Source of the DNA: Mastigias papua
Lineage: Eukaryota; Cnidaria; Scyphozoa; Rhizostomeae; Mastigiidae
Length of the DNA stretch: 64,000 nucleotides
Direction of reading: 5' to 3'
NCBI GenBank assembly: GCA_964019165.1
Contig: OZ025270.1
Span: 17,762,659 to 17,826,658 of the forward strand
The translations under genes were made by a program, and so were the position numbers. Of the stretch, positions 38,521 to 52,104 are shown in pieces. How positions within the stretch are numbered: the first letter of the stretch is position 1; each line of letters begins with the position of its first letter. A model generated the notes under the pieces. It had not been told where the DNA came from. It did no database searches and worked only from the letters and a program-made list of their open reading frames with translations.

Positions 38521-38572
38521 TCTGCCTTTATACTCTATATGTTAATTTTGTGTGTATTTATCTTAAGGCCAG

Positions 38573-39230
38573 TGGCGGGTCTAGCATGGGCCTCTTTTGG
38601 TAAGCTAAGAGAGACTTTGAAGGAACTGGACAGGGAAGAGAAAGAGACCATATTGATCGGTGATACTAATTGCGACTTCAAAAATAATCAAAATGGAAAC
38701 GTCAAAAAGCTCAAACAAACTTATGCCGAATTTCAATTCTCTCAAATGATTAATAAGTATACTAGAGTTGCTGTGACAAGCAATGAATGAAATGAGCAAT
38801 GAACCACAAAAACTCTTAAAGACTATTTTTCTACAACGAGCCCTAAGCGCATTTTAAGAGCTGATATTCTGCGAATTGGGATGGTTGACCATTATATGGT
38901 GATGGGATAAGAAAAGTTAATGCATGGAGACTCAAAGGGAAAAACAAACCGAAAGTCCTTGAGACTCGTAGCCTTACCAAATATGATAAAACATCACTCA
39001 TCAATGACCTACGCCAGATAGATTGGTCAACCATCCTTTCTCCCCTCGCAGAAAATCCTAATTTAATGGCATCCACTTTTCAGGAGATTTTTGAGTCAAT
39101 CCTAGATAAACATGCTGGACTGAAAGAAAGAAGGGTCCATAGTGAAACTGCACCCTGGCTTAATCAACCCATAAAAAACTTGATGAAGGAAAGGGATTTG
39201 GCAAAGGAAGACCGTCAATGGTGAGGAATG
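38573..39230 (+). mobile_element. LINE endonuclease-region fragment
   Basis: The frame contains ETILIGDTNCDF, QFSQMINKYTRV and, after frame breaks, DHYMVMG and TAPWLNQPIKNLMKERDLAK. These are typical of the end of the apurinic-type endonuclease and linker of non-LTR retrotransposons. Stops and frame changes show it is dead, and no reverse-transcriptase core follows directly. Confidence 0.8.
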
Positions 39231-39581
39231 CAAATGGTGTCCAGCTCGATTCTCTGCTATGACGTCAACAGAATGCTAGAAATTACTTAAGATTCTAAAG
39301 AGATATGGAGTCAGCCCAAATAAGGTCGTGGAAAGTACTTAGGCTCCTTAGAATTACAGTATTCCATTAGTAATAATAGTTGTATTCAACTCATAGACTA
39401 CCATATCACTGTGACTGAAGCAAATTTCATTTCACGTTAGAGGTGACCTAATATTAGGTGCAATCAAACAATAAATGCTATAATTGATCCGTTTGTAAGC
39501 TGTTTATTAATAGATTTCCTTTTTCCCTACGCTTTAATCGCTGTTTTCTTATGTGACCTCCTTTCATTCTCAGGATATGAA
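39231..39581. other. Spacer after LINE fragment
   Basis: No gene or repeat structure is seen. Confidence 0.35.
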
Positions 39582-39726
<145 letters not shown>

Positions 39727-40129
39727 TGATAATATAATATATTATATAATCAATGCTTAAATTAATTGCGGTAATGGTCTATTCACCATTTGTCTGCAAC
39801 TAAACATAATCTCTAAAGTAGCTTTGTTTTCCTGCTTTTGAAAATTTAAATTCAAAAGGTCCGTCAATAGAGATTCTGGAGCCACTTAAGAGAGCATGCT
39901 ATTAGAATAACTGTTGAATATCTATGGTCATTTTTCATATTCACATTTATATTCTTCATATTGTAGTATACTTACTTTTTCTTGGTAAATAGATTGGCTC
40001 ATCTGTTCCTTCAGTTTTTAAATATCTTTAATTCATTTGCTGTTTTATATTCCTTCATTCATACCATACTTTATAAGTATAAACCATTATTTTAATTTGT
40101 TTGGTTTCCTAGCTATTTTATCTCTTTAT

Positions 40130-40590
40130 CAAGTACTATATGGATGTGAGACTTGGTCAAAAATACCAAAAAAGCAAATAAAAAAACTTGAAAATATACA
40201 AAAGGATGCTGTAACAATTAATAATGGTCTCCCAGCTTCAACACCATGTAAAGGCATGATTTATGAATGTGGCCTTAAACCAATGAAATACAGAATAATA
40301 GAAAAGACTTTTTTACCTAAATAGAATTCTAAAAATGAAAGAAACAAGGTTAACTAAACAAATTTACAATGAGCAGAAAAGACTTAGCTTAAAATATTGC
40401 TGGCACTATCAAATAACAAAGATTTAAAGGACCTTAAGATTGATCTTACAGAAAAACAAATAAGCAATCTGCCAACTACAGAACGGCAAAAACTAATCAA
40501 ACAAAATGTAGTAAAATCTATTGACAATGACCTAAGAAAGGACAAGGGATCAAAAACAAGATTTGATAATCTTGTGAGTACAACGTCAGT
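40130..40590 (+). mobile_element. LINE reverse-transcriptase 3' fragment
   Basis: LYGCETWSKIPKKQIKKLE, IQKDAVTINNGLPASTP and YECGLKPM are the typical C-terminal end of a LINE reverse transcriptase. The next frame gives the downstream basic tail (TEKQISNLPTTERQKLI). Frame breaks show decay. It ends only about 20 bp before the G5 upstream motif. Confidence 0.75.
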
Positions 40591-40610
40591 TGAAGTACGT
40601 ACAATGCAAA

Positions 40611-40624
40611 ATCGAAAATCGAAC
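40611..40624 (+). promoter_or_regulatory. Upstream TTCGAA-type motif of G5
   Basis: ATCGAAAATCGAAC lies 130 bp before the chosen G5 ATG, directly after LINE sequence. Confidence 0.4.
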
Positions 40625-40753
40625 GTTATTCATCGTTCTAATCAAATTTTGTCCAATGAAATGTGGATCAACCGATTTCCATCTATTTTATTTCATATTT
40701 TTTCCGGACAAAGTACATATAGCTTACTCGTCAATTCTGAAATGCACCCAAAC

Positions 40754-42967
40754 ATGAAAATGCACGGAGACAAGCACAACTGGAGAGAATTCAGAAGCTG
40801 CAGGAAAGCTGGGAAGTTCACGATCAAATTCATTGTTTATTGTGGACTAATCATGCAAGCAGACTTACTCATCAAAGGTTCGTGTTTTTACTTCATCACT
40901 TCAATAACATTCAATTTTAGCTCCCTACATCTCTCAAAATATCAAAGCAAACATAAACGTGGACAAGGCGCAAATTCATTTTAAGCCATATAAGCATTTT
41001 ATTTTAAACATTTTAAACAATCTGATGAGTGATGCGCTCAGACGAGTCCCTATAGTGCCCATTTTGACATATTCCTCGTCACTACTGTCTTGTGATTTCA
41101 TAAAACAAATGAAAGCAAAAAAGCATCAAGCAAATGCAGAACTTCTCAACATATGAATCAACTTTTATAATTGCTTATAAACAACTGTCTAATAAAGCTA
41201 ATGAAAAGTTGGACCAGCAAAACCCTCAATATTTTGATAAAGTATATCGGAACATGGAAGCAATTTGTGGCTTGAATAAAAGAGACTGTGTTTCTTTCTC
41301 TTTCCATTCCATCTTGTCATTATATTTCTATATATTAATTTCTGTTAGACTACGTTTTATGTTGAATCAAGTCTCCATGTAAATGCTTCTAAACTATATC
41401 TGTTGATTATTGTATTGTACCTTCATGCATTGCATCCAACCAGAACATGTGTATGTAAAACACCACTGTAGGACATTGAAAACTTCAACAGCACTTGTGA
41501 GCAGCAAAACTGGATGGTAGCAAAACTAAATTCTTTTTACAATAAGGTTAAATTATCGAAGCCCACAATCATATCCATATACATATTTATGAACTTGCAA
41601 AATCATCAATTCTACAAAGTTCCCTCCAGATGAGAGTTTCTAGATGAATATTTTATTATTTTTCATTCTTTAACTCTATCATAATACCTATTCATTAATG
41701 TTCAAGAGATACATTTTAAGGCATGCTCGTAAATGGCCAAGATCTAGTTCAACCAATTGAAGCAAAGTCATCACCAAGTCACATCACTGTCATAAAGGGA
41801 TCATCCGTTTGGTTGCATTGGAATTATACTTACTTTGGCGATGGAAGACATGAATCTCTTGCAAGTATGTATAAGGAACAAGTACTTGGATTTAATGGCA
41901 CATCAATAAACTCAACTTTTCAAGTACTTGCAAAGAGGATTGGTCAAAATGGTGCCTTAACGTTGGAATCAACGATACCTGCCCCATTTAATGGAAGAGT
42001 TGAAGTGATGTCATCAAACAGTACATTGGTGATTCATCGTCTTCAATATAATGATTCATTGTATCGATTTGAATCAACTGTCAATGTGAACGTACTGATT
42101 GGCGGTTCTACACTCTTCAGTGTGATTTTCATGAAACCAGTTGTTAGTATTACGATAAATGGTATGGAAATTTGCCTTTCGCCTTTGTTATAAGACTTAT
42201 GAAATTGTTCTCTGGCCTCTATTTTGTTCGTTCTGTATAAGAGAGAATTTCTTAAACAATGTAGTTACTTTTGTGTTGTCCAGCTACGTCTTCATCAACC
42301 AAAGGTCATTGAGAGTGCATTAGCATTTAATGGCATGCACTGACTTTTTGTATGTAGTTACAACTATCTATATTCCTTGCTATCAAACACAATCGTTAAT
42401 GTTTCCATATATTGCAGGTTCACATTGTAAACACAACAACAGTTTATAGTCTATAAAGCTAACATATTAAAACTTCTGTATTTGCATTATATTTCAAGTC
42501 TATTGCCAAATATACTTATTTCATGTTTCGTTTCATATGCCTCTTGCTTTAATTCTTAACATCAGATTCCATATAAATACCCATTATTGACATTTGCTTA
42601 CATTTTACAAGTAATATTCTTAAAAGTTTAATCTACAATTTTACAAGGTATCCCAGACTTCATGGTACAGCCTCCAAACACAATTGAGGTAAACGAAGGA
42701 TCAGATCTAGTACTGAGAATTAACATGGATGGAAATCCCAAACCATCAGTTCACTTCCAATGGACTCATCTTCCTACGTCATCAACAACAATTGTTCCAA
42801 GTGTCAAGTTGTATCCATTTGTATACTCTTCAACATATTCATTAAACAATATTGATGGAAGTTATTGTGGCAGAATATTGCATACAACAATCAAAAACAG
42901 TATTGGATCATCACCACTGAGAGGAACAAATGTTGATGTTTTATGTAAGTTTGGTTTTTTGCTTTGA
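40754..42967 (+). CDS. G5: truncated IgSF receptor gene, exons 1-3 only
   Basis: Exons 40,754-40,877, 41,721-42,161 and 42,648-42,944 are intact and phase 1; an upstream in-frame ATG (40,742) is an alternative start. Leader (1-41): MKMHGDKHNW... then FIVYCGLIMQADLL. D1 (42-188): GSSVWLHWNYTYFGDG, no cysteine. D2 (189-287): IPDFMVQPPNT, SYCGRI. Exons 4 and 5 are missing: 145 bp after exon 3 the duplicated segment that carries G6 begins. If intron 3 is retained, translation ends at 42,967 after about 294 residues (secreted, two domains). Because all exons are phase 1, exon 3 could instead splice to exon 2 or exon 4 of G6 and give a longer or repaired chimera. It could also be a young pseudogene, though no stop or frameshift is present. 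Confidence 0.7.
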
Positions 42968-43055
42968 TATATCATGTTTATTATCAAATACAAGGTATTC
43001 ATCATTACAACTGTTGATGCCAACTTAACGGAATGAATTTGAAGATCAGGATTGC

Positions 43056-43089
43056 AATACATAAATACATACATACGTACATAAAATAA
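43056..43089. repeat. ACATACATACGTAC simple repeat at duplication junction
   Basis: A short ATACATACAT-type repeat lies exactly between the G5 remnant and the left end of the duplicated segment, and may have mediated the join. Confidence 0.6.
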
Positions 43090-43979
43090 TTTTAGAATCT
43101 GATTGGATATTAATAATCAAGTGACCGAAGAATTGATAAAGGATTTCAAGAGTTCTATATTATCTCCTATCCACATCAATTTTATGCCATAAGATAGATC
43201 TTTCGCAAAAAGAACAGAAAACAAACTGGATTCTAGCAGACAAGCAGATTCAAGGCTTTATGAAGACATCGACTAAACAATTCTAGCATTTAAATCAAAT
43301 TTCTTCGCTTTCCAATATCCACTAGGCGATGAGAATCTTCAAACACGCAAAAGAAGTTATGAAATAAGATAAAATGGATGAAACGTACATTTTGAATCAA
43401 ATATTTCTTTTGGGGGCTGGCTCTTTGACTTTATTTCACTTTTGAATCGTCCATTTCACCACATGTGGTTTTCTGCAGCAGATTTCGTTCTCCCTGAAAA
43501 TAGAGCATTGAGGTTAAGATGATTGTTCGACTTTCCTACAAAGCAACGTGCTCCAAATTTAGTAACGTTATCACTTTGAAAATTCATAAATTTTCCGGGG
43601 TTTTTAACCATGATTGAGGAAATTCCAATAGAAGATGTTGTGGGAAACGGCGCTTGTCATACAGGGCCAAAGGTGGTAACTGAATAGTTCAATGGCAAAA
43701 TTTAACGATCTCATGCAAACCAAACTAACCAAAAAGAGATTCGAAAACCTTAAGATACAACTAAAAAAGAAGAGCAGACTGACTGAACTTCATAAACAAA
43801 ATTTACGCTGAAAGAAATACTTACAAGCTCACACATCTTCCCTGCCCTCGTGCTTCGAGACTGAGCTCTGACATGGCTACAGTCTTTGGCATCGCTATCA
43901 TCCTTCATTCGAAGGATTTGACCAGAACTTCCTACCTCGTGGTGCATATATACACGTGGGTCTCTCGGGGTTCAGTCAG

Positions 43980-44260
43980 TGACTGCATGCACAAACCACA
44001 CCTTTTAGCCAATCAATTTGCTTTGCTCTTCTCCCAACTGAGATGGGAAATTTGTGGGGTTTTTTGTACTAGCCAATAAGCGATTGCCAAGAACACCACA
44101 TGTCTGCATGCACAAACCACACCCTTTAGCCAATCAGCGATTGTCAGGAACACCACATGCCTGCACGCACAAAGCACGCTTTTTTATCACCCGATCTCCA
44201 CAGCCCTTCTCCCAACTGAGATGGGGGATTGCTTGGAAACCATTAAAATGACCAATCAGA
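43980..44260. repeat. CCAAT / CTCCCAACTGAGATGG direct repeats, expanded copy
   Basis: Same repeat as before G1, but with one more unit carrying AGCCAATCAGCGATTGTCAG and CACCACATGCCTGCA, showing copy-number change after the segmental duplication. Confidence 0.55.
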
Positions 44261-45454
44261 GATCTCCACGAACACGTAAAAATGACGTGCAAGGGAACAT
44301 CAGCGAAGAACTTGGCCATATTTGAAAGGACCGTAGGAAAAAGTATTGTGAATGCAGTAGACAAACACAAGGTGAAAAGCAGCGAGAATACAATTACGCC
44401 ATAGAAAAAGCGGACTGTTGGGAATTGAGAGTTGTACTATCTCTTTGTGTGAAGAGACTCTCATGAATGAGAAGATCTTATGAATTATTCATCTTGATAA
44501 TTATGCTGAAATCACCAATAGATCAACTATGACCTGCTAGCTTAACATTCGGAGCCGAGAATCTTGAACAAATAATGCTTATGCAGTATTATGGTGCAGA
44601 TAAAATCTGACAGATAATTTTGCATATTTCACTCTGTAAAATGACTTAAAGAGGCATCTCCCAGCCTAACGTTTGATAGAATAGTATACTGCACAGATAT
44701 AGGTATAATCTACAAACAATGTGAGAATAGAAAGAATACTGAGGTCTAGGAAAAATAATGGGGTTTAAGTAGTACCCCCCAGAAGTGTATAGCCAGAAAA
44801 TGCCCTTCCAATGATTGCTTCGCCATTCAGAACGTCATGTCTGTGCAAGTTGCTCCGTACTAGACAAAAACTGTTAACGCTAGATCTACCGACCAAGTCA
44901 AGTCTTAATGCCTGTAGACTTGAGCATGTTTTTCTTTGTAAGGAACCTAGCACAAGGTCTAGTTCTAAAAGTTCCTTCTTTGTGGGTCTCCTTTCACCAC
45001 AATTTAGTACAAACTTTCATTAATATTTACCGTAACTTTAGCTAAACATTTATTGCTGTAGATATTGCAAGTGTTTATTGCGAATACAGGGCAATATTGA
45101 TAGTTCAAAATTTAATGGAAATCCACATATGGAACACACATTTTATACGAACTTAGCTTCTTAATCCTCGATTGTTTGCAATGACAAGAATAGTTGTTAT
45201 TGGAAAGCTCTTTCTTGGCCTCCTAAGGCTCCTTGTGAAGTGGTTTATTATAAAAATAGTGTATCAATCATATTTTAAAGCATGTAGATTTACTGATACA
45301 GCCTGAAAACACGTAAATTTACTAGCTATGTTATAAAACATGTAGATTTTTAGGACAGAGTTTCAAAGATGGGGAGGGCCTTTAACATCCCCCCACCCCC
45401 GCACGTTACCTCTATTTTTATTCATGTGTAATCGAGTCTTTTCATCGAATGTTG

Positions 45455-45468
45455 ATCGAATATCGAAT
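45455..45468 (+). promoter_or_regulatory. Upstream TTCGAA-type motif of G6
   Basis: ATCGAATATCGAAT, 116 bp before the ATG, identical in context to G1 because of the duplication. Confidence 0.4.
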
Positions 45469-45583
45469 TTCAATACGAATCAAATATCGGTGGCTAATTG
45501 CCAACGACAACAACTTAGCGAAACAAAATCTGAATAACTGACTGCACACTTCTTACCTTTTGCATATAAAATAAACCATAATA

Positions 45584-48500
45584 ATGGAAAAAAGCAAACA
45601 AAGGTGGAGAAAGCATAAAAGATTGATGAAATCAAAGCTCGTGATAAAATTTCTTGCCTTTTGTGGACTGGTGATGCACACCGATATGTTCTTCAAAGGT
45701 AAATTTTCTGGATTCTATTGCAGCAATATCTACCTCTAATCATCATATAATTGAAATATTTACAAATAAAAAAGGCCAAGTAAAGGAAAAGGAAGCCAGA
45801 ATGGTAATAAAGAAAATTAAATTCCCTTTTTAGGACATTGAAATTCTGGTGAATAGCAAAATTGTTACTAAATTACATAAAATGAATTATTTTTCTCATG
45901 GCATTTTTGCATTCTCAAAAATCAAATTGCAAAAACAGAATAATGATTATTTACAATGCACAATGATAATGTATGCAGGGGTTTCATGGAAAGGAGGTTC
46001 GGGAAGCTGACCTTCCTTAGTTAAAATGAAGGGAGATTTTGGGGGGAGATCTGCCACCCTTTCAACGAGTGCATACTGACTTGGCAATAGGAGTCAACCA
46101 GTTCCTAAGGTTTTACGTATATATTCAATCAATTTTGTATACCTTCAGTATCACCTGGTATGTATTAAAAGTTGAACACTTTTGAACGAAATACTGGATA
46201 TGCTAATGTGCATGACCCACACAATGACCTCAGGACAATTCCCCCTTGCCTTGTTAACTCTTTTGGACGGCACCCCCTGACTGTATAGATAGTATCAGCG
46301 TAAGTAGAAAGCTCATAGATTCCAGATATGTTACTTTCATGGCTCTTAAATGCATAGCTCTTAAACATTACCACACACACTATATTTTATCATCACTCCA
46401 TGCACGGTCTCCACCTACTCTCGGGTGCTTAATGCAAGGGAGACAATTATTCATTTTTCAGATTTTCCCCACCCCCGGATCTTACTAAGACCCCCGCCTA
46501 TTACTTTTAGTAAGTTGAAGTGTCAAAGGCATTTATTCTGGCGTTTATCCCCCCCCGGTTAATAAGACCCCCGGTCATTACCTTTTGGGAAAAGCTCCCA
46601 CGCATCCCCCAACTACTAAGACCCCCTTGCATTAAGCACCCGAGAGTAGTTGAGCTTCCATTATATTCAGTCTTTCAGTTTCATATCTGGCTAATCGCTA
46701 TGCTACTATCAACTTTCTAGATATTCCTTAGGATGAATACACTTAACGCCTAAAAAAATGGCTGAAAACAGAACTATTTGTAATTTAGACCTATTCGTCG
46801 ATTCTCGGAGCGTCCTGATTCCATTTGAGGCAAACTCATCGCAAAGTCATATCAATGTTATGAAGGGGTCATCAGTTTGGTTGCATTGGCATTATTATTA
46901 TATTGGTGACGGAAGGTACACTGGAGCTGTTGTTTCCACTCATTACAAAGAACAGGTAATAGAATTTAAGCATACATCAAACTCAAGAATACAAGTACTT
47001 GCCAAAAGGATCGGCCAAAATGGGGCCTTAACATTGCAATCACCAACACCTGCCCCATTTAATGGAAGAGTTGAAGTCATATCATCAAACAGTACATTGG
47101 TGATTCATCGTCTTCAATATAATGATTCATCGTATCAATTTTTATCAAGAGTCATTGTGAACGTAGATGTTGGTGGTGGTCCAAACCCCAATATATTTGA
47201 CATGAAACCAACTGTCAGTATCACCATAAATGGTATGAAGATTCGTTACATCCTTTGATTTTTGGATGGTATCTATTGCTTCCTGATTTTCATTTCCACA
47301 TAGGTCAATGTACATAAAGAAACTATGGGCATCACACTTCGACCTATGACTTTCTTGACAAAGTGTCAAACTGACGAAACTATACGAGACTTGAGCACTT
47401 GGTATTGGGTATGTATGTAGGCATGGTAGGCGGGGGGCGGGGGTGGGGGGTGCGGTAAGACAGGGGAGCTGCAGTTCCCCAGTTGCATAGAAATCTATTT
47501 CATTCGGGCATTGTCTTTATAAATAACAGGTAACATGTCTTTATTATAAGCCAAATTTTAATTGAAAAATTTAACTAAATTTTGTATCCAGTGCAATTGA
47601 TTCTCTGCTTTAAAGGTATCCCAGACTTCATGGTACAGCCCCCAAATACTCTTGAATTAAATGAAGGATCAAATCTGGTACTGAGAATTAACATGGATGG
47701 AAATCCCAAACCATCAGCTGACTTCAAATGGACTCATCTTCCTAAGTCATCAACAACAATTGTTCCAAGTGTCCAATTGCATCCATTTGTATACTCTTCA
47801 ACATATTCATTAAACAATATTGATGGAAGTTATTGTGGCAGAATATTGCATACAACAATAAAAAATAGCATTGGATCATCACCACCGAGAGGAACAAATG
47901 TTGATGTTTTATGTAAGTTCTGAGTATGGATTCTGACATTAATTCTTCACAAAAACATTGATTTTGTTCTTTTATCTCTTATGCATATTACAGTTTTAAT
48001 GTTTACTAAATTGCTTTTGCACACATAGAGAACTATATATGCTGAAGCCAGAATAGTGGCAAAAATGGAGTGTCTAATACGGAGAATAGCCCTACCATTA
48101 TTACAACCATTCAGGAAGATTTCTCTAACAATTTGATAGGCAATATCCGCATAAAATTAGAATTAGGCTTTTTTTACTTAAATGCTATTACACAAGTAGA
48201 GAAACATGCATTCCGAAGCCAGAATATTGACAAAAATGGAGTGTGTAATGCAGAAAATGTCATGATAACTAAAATGTACCGATGCATCATCAACGGTGTA
48301 ACGAAGCAGTGTGGGGCCTTTAGTATAAGTGATGGTTACGGGGTACCTACACTTAATTACATTTAAGTCATACTTTAGAACCCGGACTTCACAAAGTGTC
48401 GTGGAGCCCCGTTCAGGGACAAATCTTTTGCGAGTCCTTAGTTTAATGCTTAACTGTGCACACAGTGCCTTACGCCACTGAGTATCATAAACGTGAACAT

Positions 48501-50462
48501 TTTTGCTCTCGTAACAATGTTTACAACTCTTTCTTTTCACTACCTTTGTGTATACCAAAAGCATATAAGCGTTGTGGAATGTAGACAGTATGTGTCAAAT
48601 GGGTCTCACCTGCGATCGAACACTCTCAACAACTCTTTACAGCATCAATGTATTAGGAATCAGCCTGATAGTTCCATTCTATCGTGTAGATACTGCAAAG
48701 AATAAAGAAATCTATAAAGATGTACACTTTGATGATACGTTTAAGATCTGAATGGTAAAATTAAACTGGAGGAGCTGTGACTAAAAATAGAGAAAACACA
48801 AGGGTTTTTATGTTTAATCAACTTTATCAATGCTATGATCTATTTTTTGCAGTAAAAGTGGACAAACCTTATCATCTGAGGGCAGGAAAAATAGCTGAAT
48901 TTAAATGTGTTGAAGTCAAATGGAATAAACTGGAATCAGGAGCATGTTTTGTCAAATATGATGTCAAACTTTATGATGCATCTAGAAAACAAATATACGA
49001 TAAAAAGGGAAATAACATTGGAGAAATGAAGATATGCAATTTAACAACATTTGAGGATATCAGCGATGTTCAATTGACAGTCAAGTTTAAAACTTTGTCC
49101 AAAAGCATCGCTGCTAGAGTGTCAAATTCACCAATTCCGTCATCAGCAACTGTCACAAAAGGTAAGACAGTGTCTCCACAAAAATCAAAATAGCTAATTA
49201 ATTATTGGTTTAGTTATTTGCTCATACAATAGACAGTAGTATAATTCTCAAAGTGACACAGCTGGTACAGTCAAGAAACGGTAATCACGGTACCAATAAA
49301 TAGCCAATGGCATGCTAGTAGCAGTATTTGGAAACTTATAAGGCAACTCTAGTAAGAGGTGCAGATAGAGAACGCTATATAGGGGGCAAGAAATGAATAT
49401 TTCCCCACGACAATAAGTATATTAGTTTTCAAATTCACTGTATAGTTATATAAATCTTTCCTCTCATGACTTAGCACTTAAATGAAGAAACGAGCTGCAT
49501 CATTTTGTAGCAAGATAGGAAAATTTTTCTACAAAATGGCAGTCTAGTTCTACAAGGGAGATTGTCAGCCCCCCTCCCACCCTAGACTTCAGTTATTGTC
49601 ACTTAGGAGTAGCCTCCCACATGCAGCCATGCAATCAGAGAAAACCTAACGCAATTTGATCCTTGTAACGAAAAGATCTTGTTATAACCAATTTCTCGGG
49701 AAGTTCACTCCGAAGATTAAGCCATCATGTTCACATAACATTTCGACTTGAGCGTGACATTTTCTATGGAACGGCCAGTTGAACAACGCTTGCTATGGGA
49801 ACAATTGACGTGTCAAATTAGGGAGAGTGGGGACTGTCATAGCTCCACTTTTGCGGAGCCCTTCGGTAATTTTTCATCATGTCAGTAAAAATTGCCTTAA
49901 CGATCATATTTTGGTCAGTAAGTAAGCTGCCTCTGGTATCTGTCAGATTTTTTGTGCCATCTTGAGCGTCTCTCGCTGTGTTGACTGCTCCCCTCTAAAT
50001 AAAGTGACTGCGTCCTTGTACTGCTGTACTATATTCATTCTTATTTTGGTCTTATTAAAACCATTTACTATCACGTCGGGTCCAACCACGGTGGGTCCTC
50101 CTAAATCACTAAATGGAGTCACCAGATCTCCTAGATATGCATACATGATGCCCAGTACATTTGCTTCTACTAGCCACGCCCTTTAGATGCTAGTCTATAA
50201 TACAGGGTACCAAGCTCGAGCAAACTTGCATGATAAAATTTATATGTATGCTATCTATGCCATTGATTTTAATATTACCGTGTTTTAGAAATGCTATTTA
50301 GCTTTGCAAATAGAATCATTATTTGTTATATGCATTTCAATTGAACAATATTTTGTACAAATTGCTTTTTCAGCCTCAGTCTCGCACATTTGCCTACTTA
50401 TCGCCACCTCAGTTACTGGTTTAGCCACAGATCTAAGCAGTCACCCTTTAGTGATCAGCTAA
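45584..50462 (+). CDS. G6: IgSF/FN3-like cell-surface receptor, near-copy of G1
   Basis: Exons 45,584-45,698, 46,789-47,232, 47,616-47,912, 48,853-49,161 and 50,374-50,462 give 417 residues, phase 1 throughout. It differs from G1 in a handful of residues, most in D1: SSQS for SSQG, WHYYY for WNYYY, GRYTG for GKYTG, NDSSY for NDSPY, YQFLS for YQFIS. In D2: TLELN for TLQLN, TYSLN for TYALN, ILHTT for ILQTT. In D3: IYDKK for IYNKK, AARVS for AAKVS. In the tail: ATDLSS for ATALSS, which puts an acidic residue at the end of the hydrophobic stretch. Exon 1 is unchanged. All splice sites are preserved, so both copies could be working alleles-turned-paralogs, or one could be an uncollapsed haplotype in the assembly. 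Confidence 0.8.
46415..46649. mobile_element. MITE-like element in G6 intron 1
   Basis: Copy of the G1 intron element, here with perfect terminal inverted repeats: CTACTCTCGGGTGCTTAATG pairs with CATTAAGCACCCGAGAGTAG. No coding capacity. Confidence 0.65.
49558..50360. repeat. Type-A block in G6 intron 4
   Basis: Same roughly 800-bp block as in G1 intron 4. Short frames on both strands (for example 49,943-50,186) are not convincing genes. Confidence 0.5.
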
Positions 50463-50682
50463 AGAATTCATGCCATCATCGGTAAGTTAAGAGACACACC
50501 CTTGTTCCATTGTAATTAATGAACAATATGCAGTGGAAATGTATGATTTGGCTCGAATAACAGGGCAGTCATATAAACTCATATTCCAAGACTGTAGTGT
50601 AATTAGCTAAACCATCAAATCCTGTTGTTTAGTAATTCCCCTTTCAGTTTCTAACTATTCTGTTATTCTCATTGCTTTCTAG

Positions 50683-50925
50683 CATGGACGAAAGAAGATG
50701 GCGCTCTAAGCATGGTTGATTGAAGTCGTCATCTATTATGACACAGGGGTACAACCAAAGAAATAATCAGTGTCAAAGAGAGAGCTTCAAACTCAAATTT
50801 TAACATGGTTGGGGAAGCCATGATAAAGCTACATCTTACTTAGTGAGAAGAAATGCTGTTAAATGTTCGAGTTCCTTTCCATCATTTAGCATTAAGTATT
50901 TCAAATAAACCAACTGATATTTATA
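50683..50925 (+). other. Candidate 3' UTR / alternative terminal exon of G6
   Basis: Preceded by TTGCTTTCTAG; phase 1 reads AWTKEDGALSMVD then a stop, as in G1. The donor after the G6 stop is at 50,481/50,482. AATAAA is at 50,904-50,909. Confidence 0.5.
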
Positions 50926-51094
50926 TATGTTGGAAAGAGAATACTTAGGATTGTTTCTGTTAACCTCATTGACAAAGACTGCTCATTCATCGTTTATGAA
51001 TCAGTTTTTCTCATACTCTCTCTCTTCCTTCTGAATCTACTCGGCATGTGATTTCTAATGTAATGGCTGTATTGAGGATAGCAGCTAAATGCTT

Positions 51095-51250
51095 GAGAGG
51101 TCAGATCAGGTCTGTTTTCTCCCAACCTAATTGACCAATCATCATGCAGGATTCTTGCCACACATGCATTCCACAGCTAAATTTAGGCATACTGTTGTAT
51201 GACGATTGGTCAAATATGTTGGGAGAAAATTGACCTGGAAAGAGGTCTCG
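51095..51250. repeat. CCAAT-containing hairpin downstream of G6
   Basis: Second copy of the inverted repeat with TTGACCAATCATCAT and ATGACGATTGGTCAA arms. Confidence 0.6.
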
Positions 51251-52104
51251 AACATTTGGCAACTTATGCTCAATAGAGTTATTATGTTTGATATCGCGAT
51301 GGTGTGGCATCAAGGTTTACTATTGCGAATAAATATGGCTTTTGATCATAAAAAGTTCCTACATGCATTCAAAAACGAACGACTTTCATGAAGATTATAC
51401 TATGTGGATTAAAATTATGTGCAACAAACAAACAGCAGTAAATAGTTAAATTAATTAGATTCTAAAAGAAACGAGAATGAATTAACAACAATGAACAAAG
51501 AATTATGAAATTATAGTGTTCCATCGTTCCCACTTCAAGAAAAGTCCTACAAGGGGCGAAAAAAAGTCAATGCTTTCATAACGGGGGGGGGGTGTGAGGC
51601 AGGTGTCAAGGACAGATACTCGACAAAGGGCGGTTCTTGCACGACGAAAGAGAAATTTCTGCTTGAAACAATGAAAACTGTAACAAGAAGATAGGTAGCA
51701 ACGACTGTAAAATACTTAATTCTGCTCATTTTCTAAAACGTGATAATAGTCTGCTGTAAAAAGTCGCAAGGAAAAACAAAATCAATGGCATTCTGCATCA
51801 TCTCCCAACTAATGTATGAGAAGGCATAAACAATTGCTCAAACAATCGACTGTTTTGACTGAGGAGTGCTGCTTGATTTCATGTATCCCCACTAGTTTCC
51901 ACCCCTTTTTCACATTTTCAGCTATTTAAAAGATTATACTAATCTAGCACGCCATTCATAGCTAAAGTGTCATATCTTCACTTCAAAACTTCAAACAGTC
52001 TATCGTTAATACATTGCGTTGTAGACTGGAGGCACAGGTTGAATGGTAAACTTGTTGAGGCAGCTACATCACCTAACACATATGAAAATGTGGCACAATG
52101 TTGC
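51251..52104. other. G6-G7 intergenic spacer
   Basis: Near-copy of the G1-G2 spacer; no gene. Holds a G-run near 51,583-51,591. Confidence 0.45.

Noticed and set aside
38236..38790. 184-codon frame as a host gene
   Set aside because: Contains simple-repeat serine/proline stretch and a LINE endonuclease fragment.
40397..40984. 195-codon + strand frame as one gene
   Set aside because: It is LINE debris running by chance into G5 exon 1 and then intron 1.
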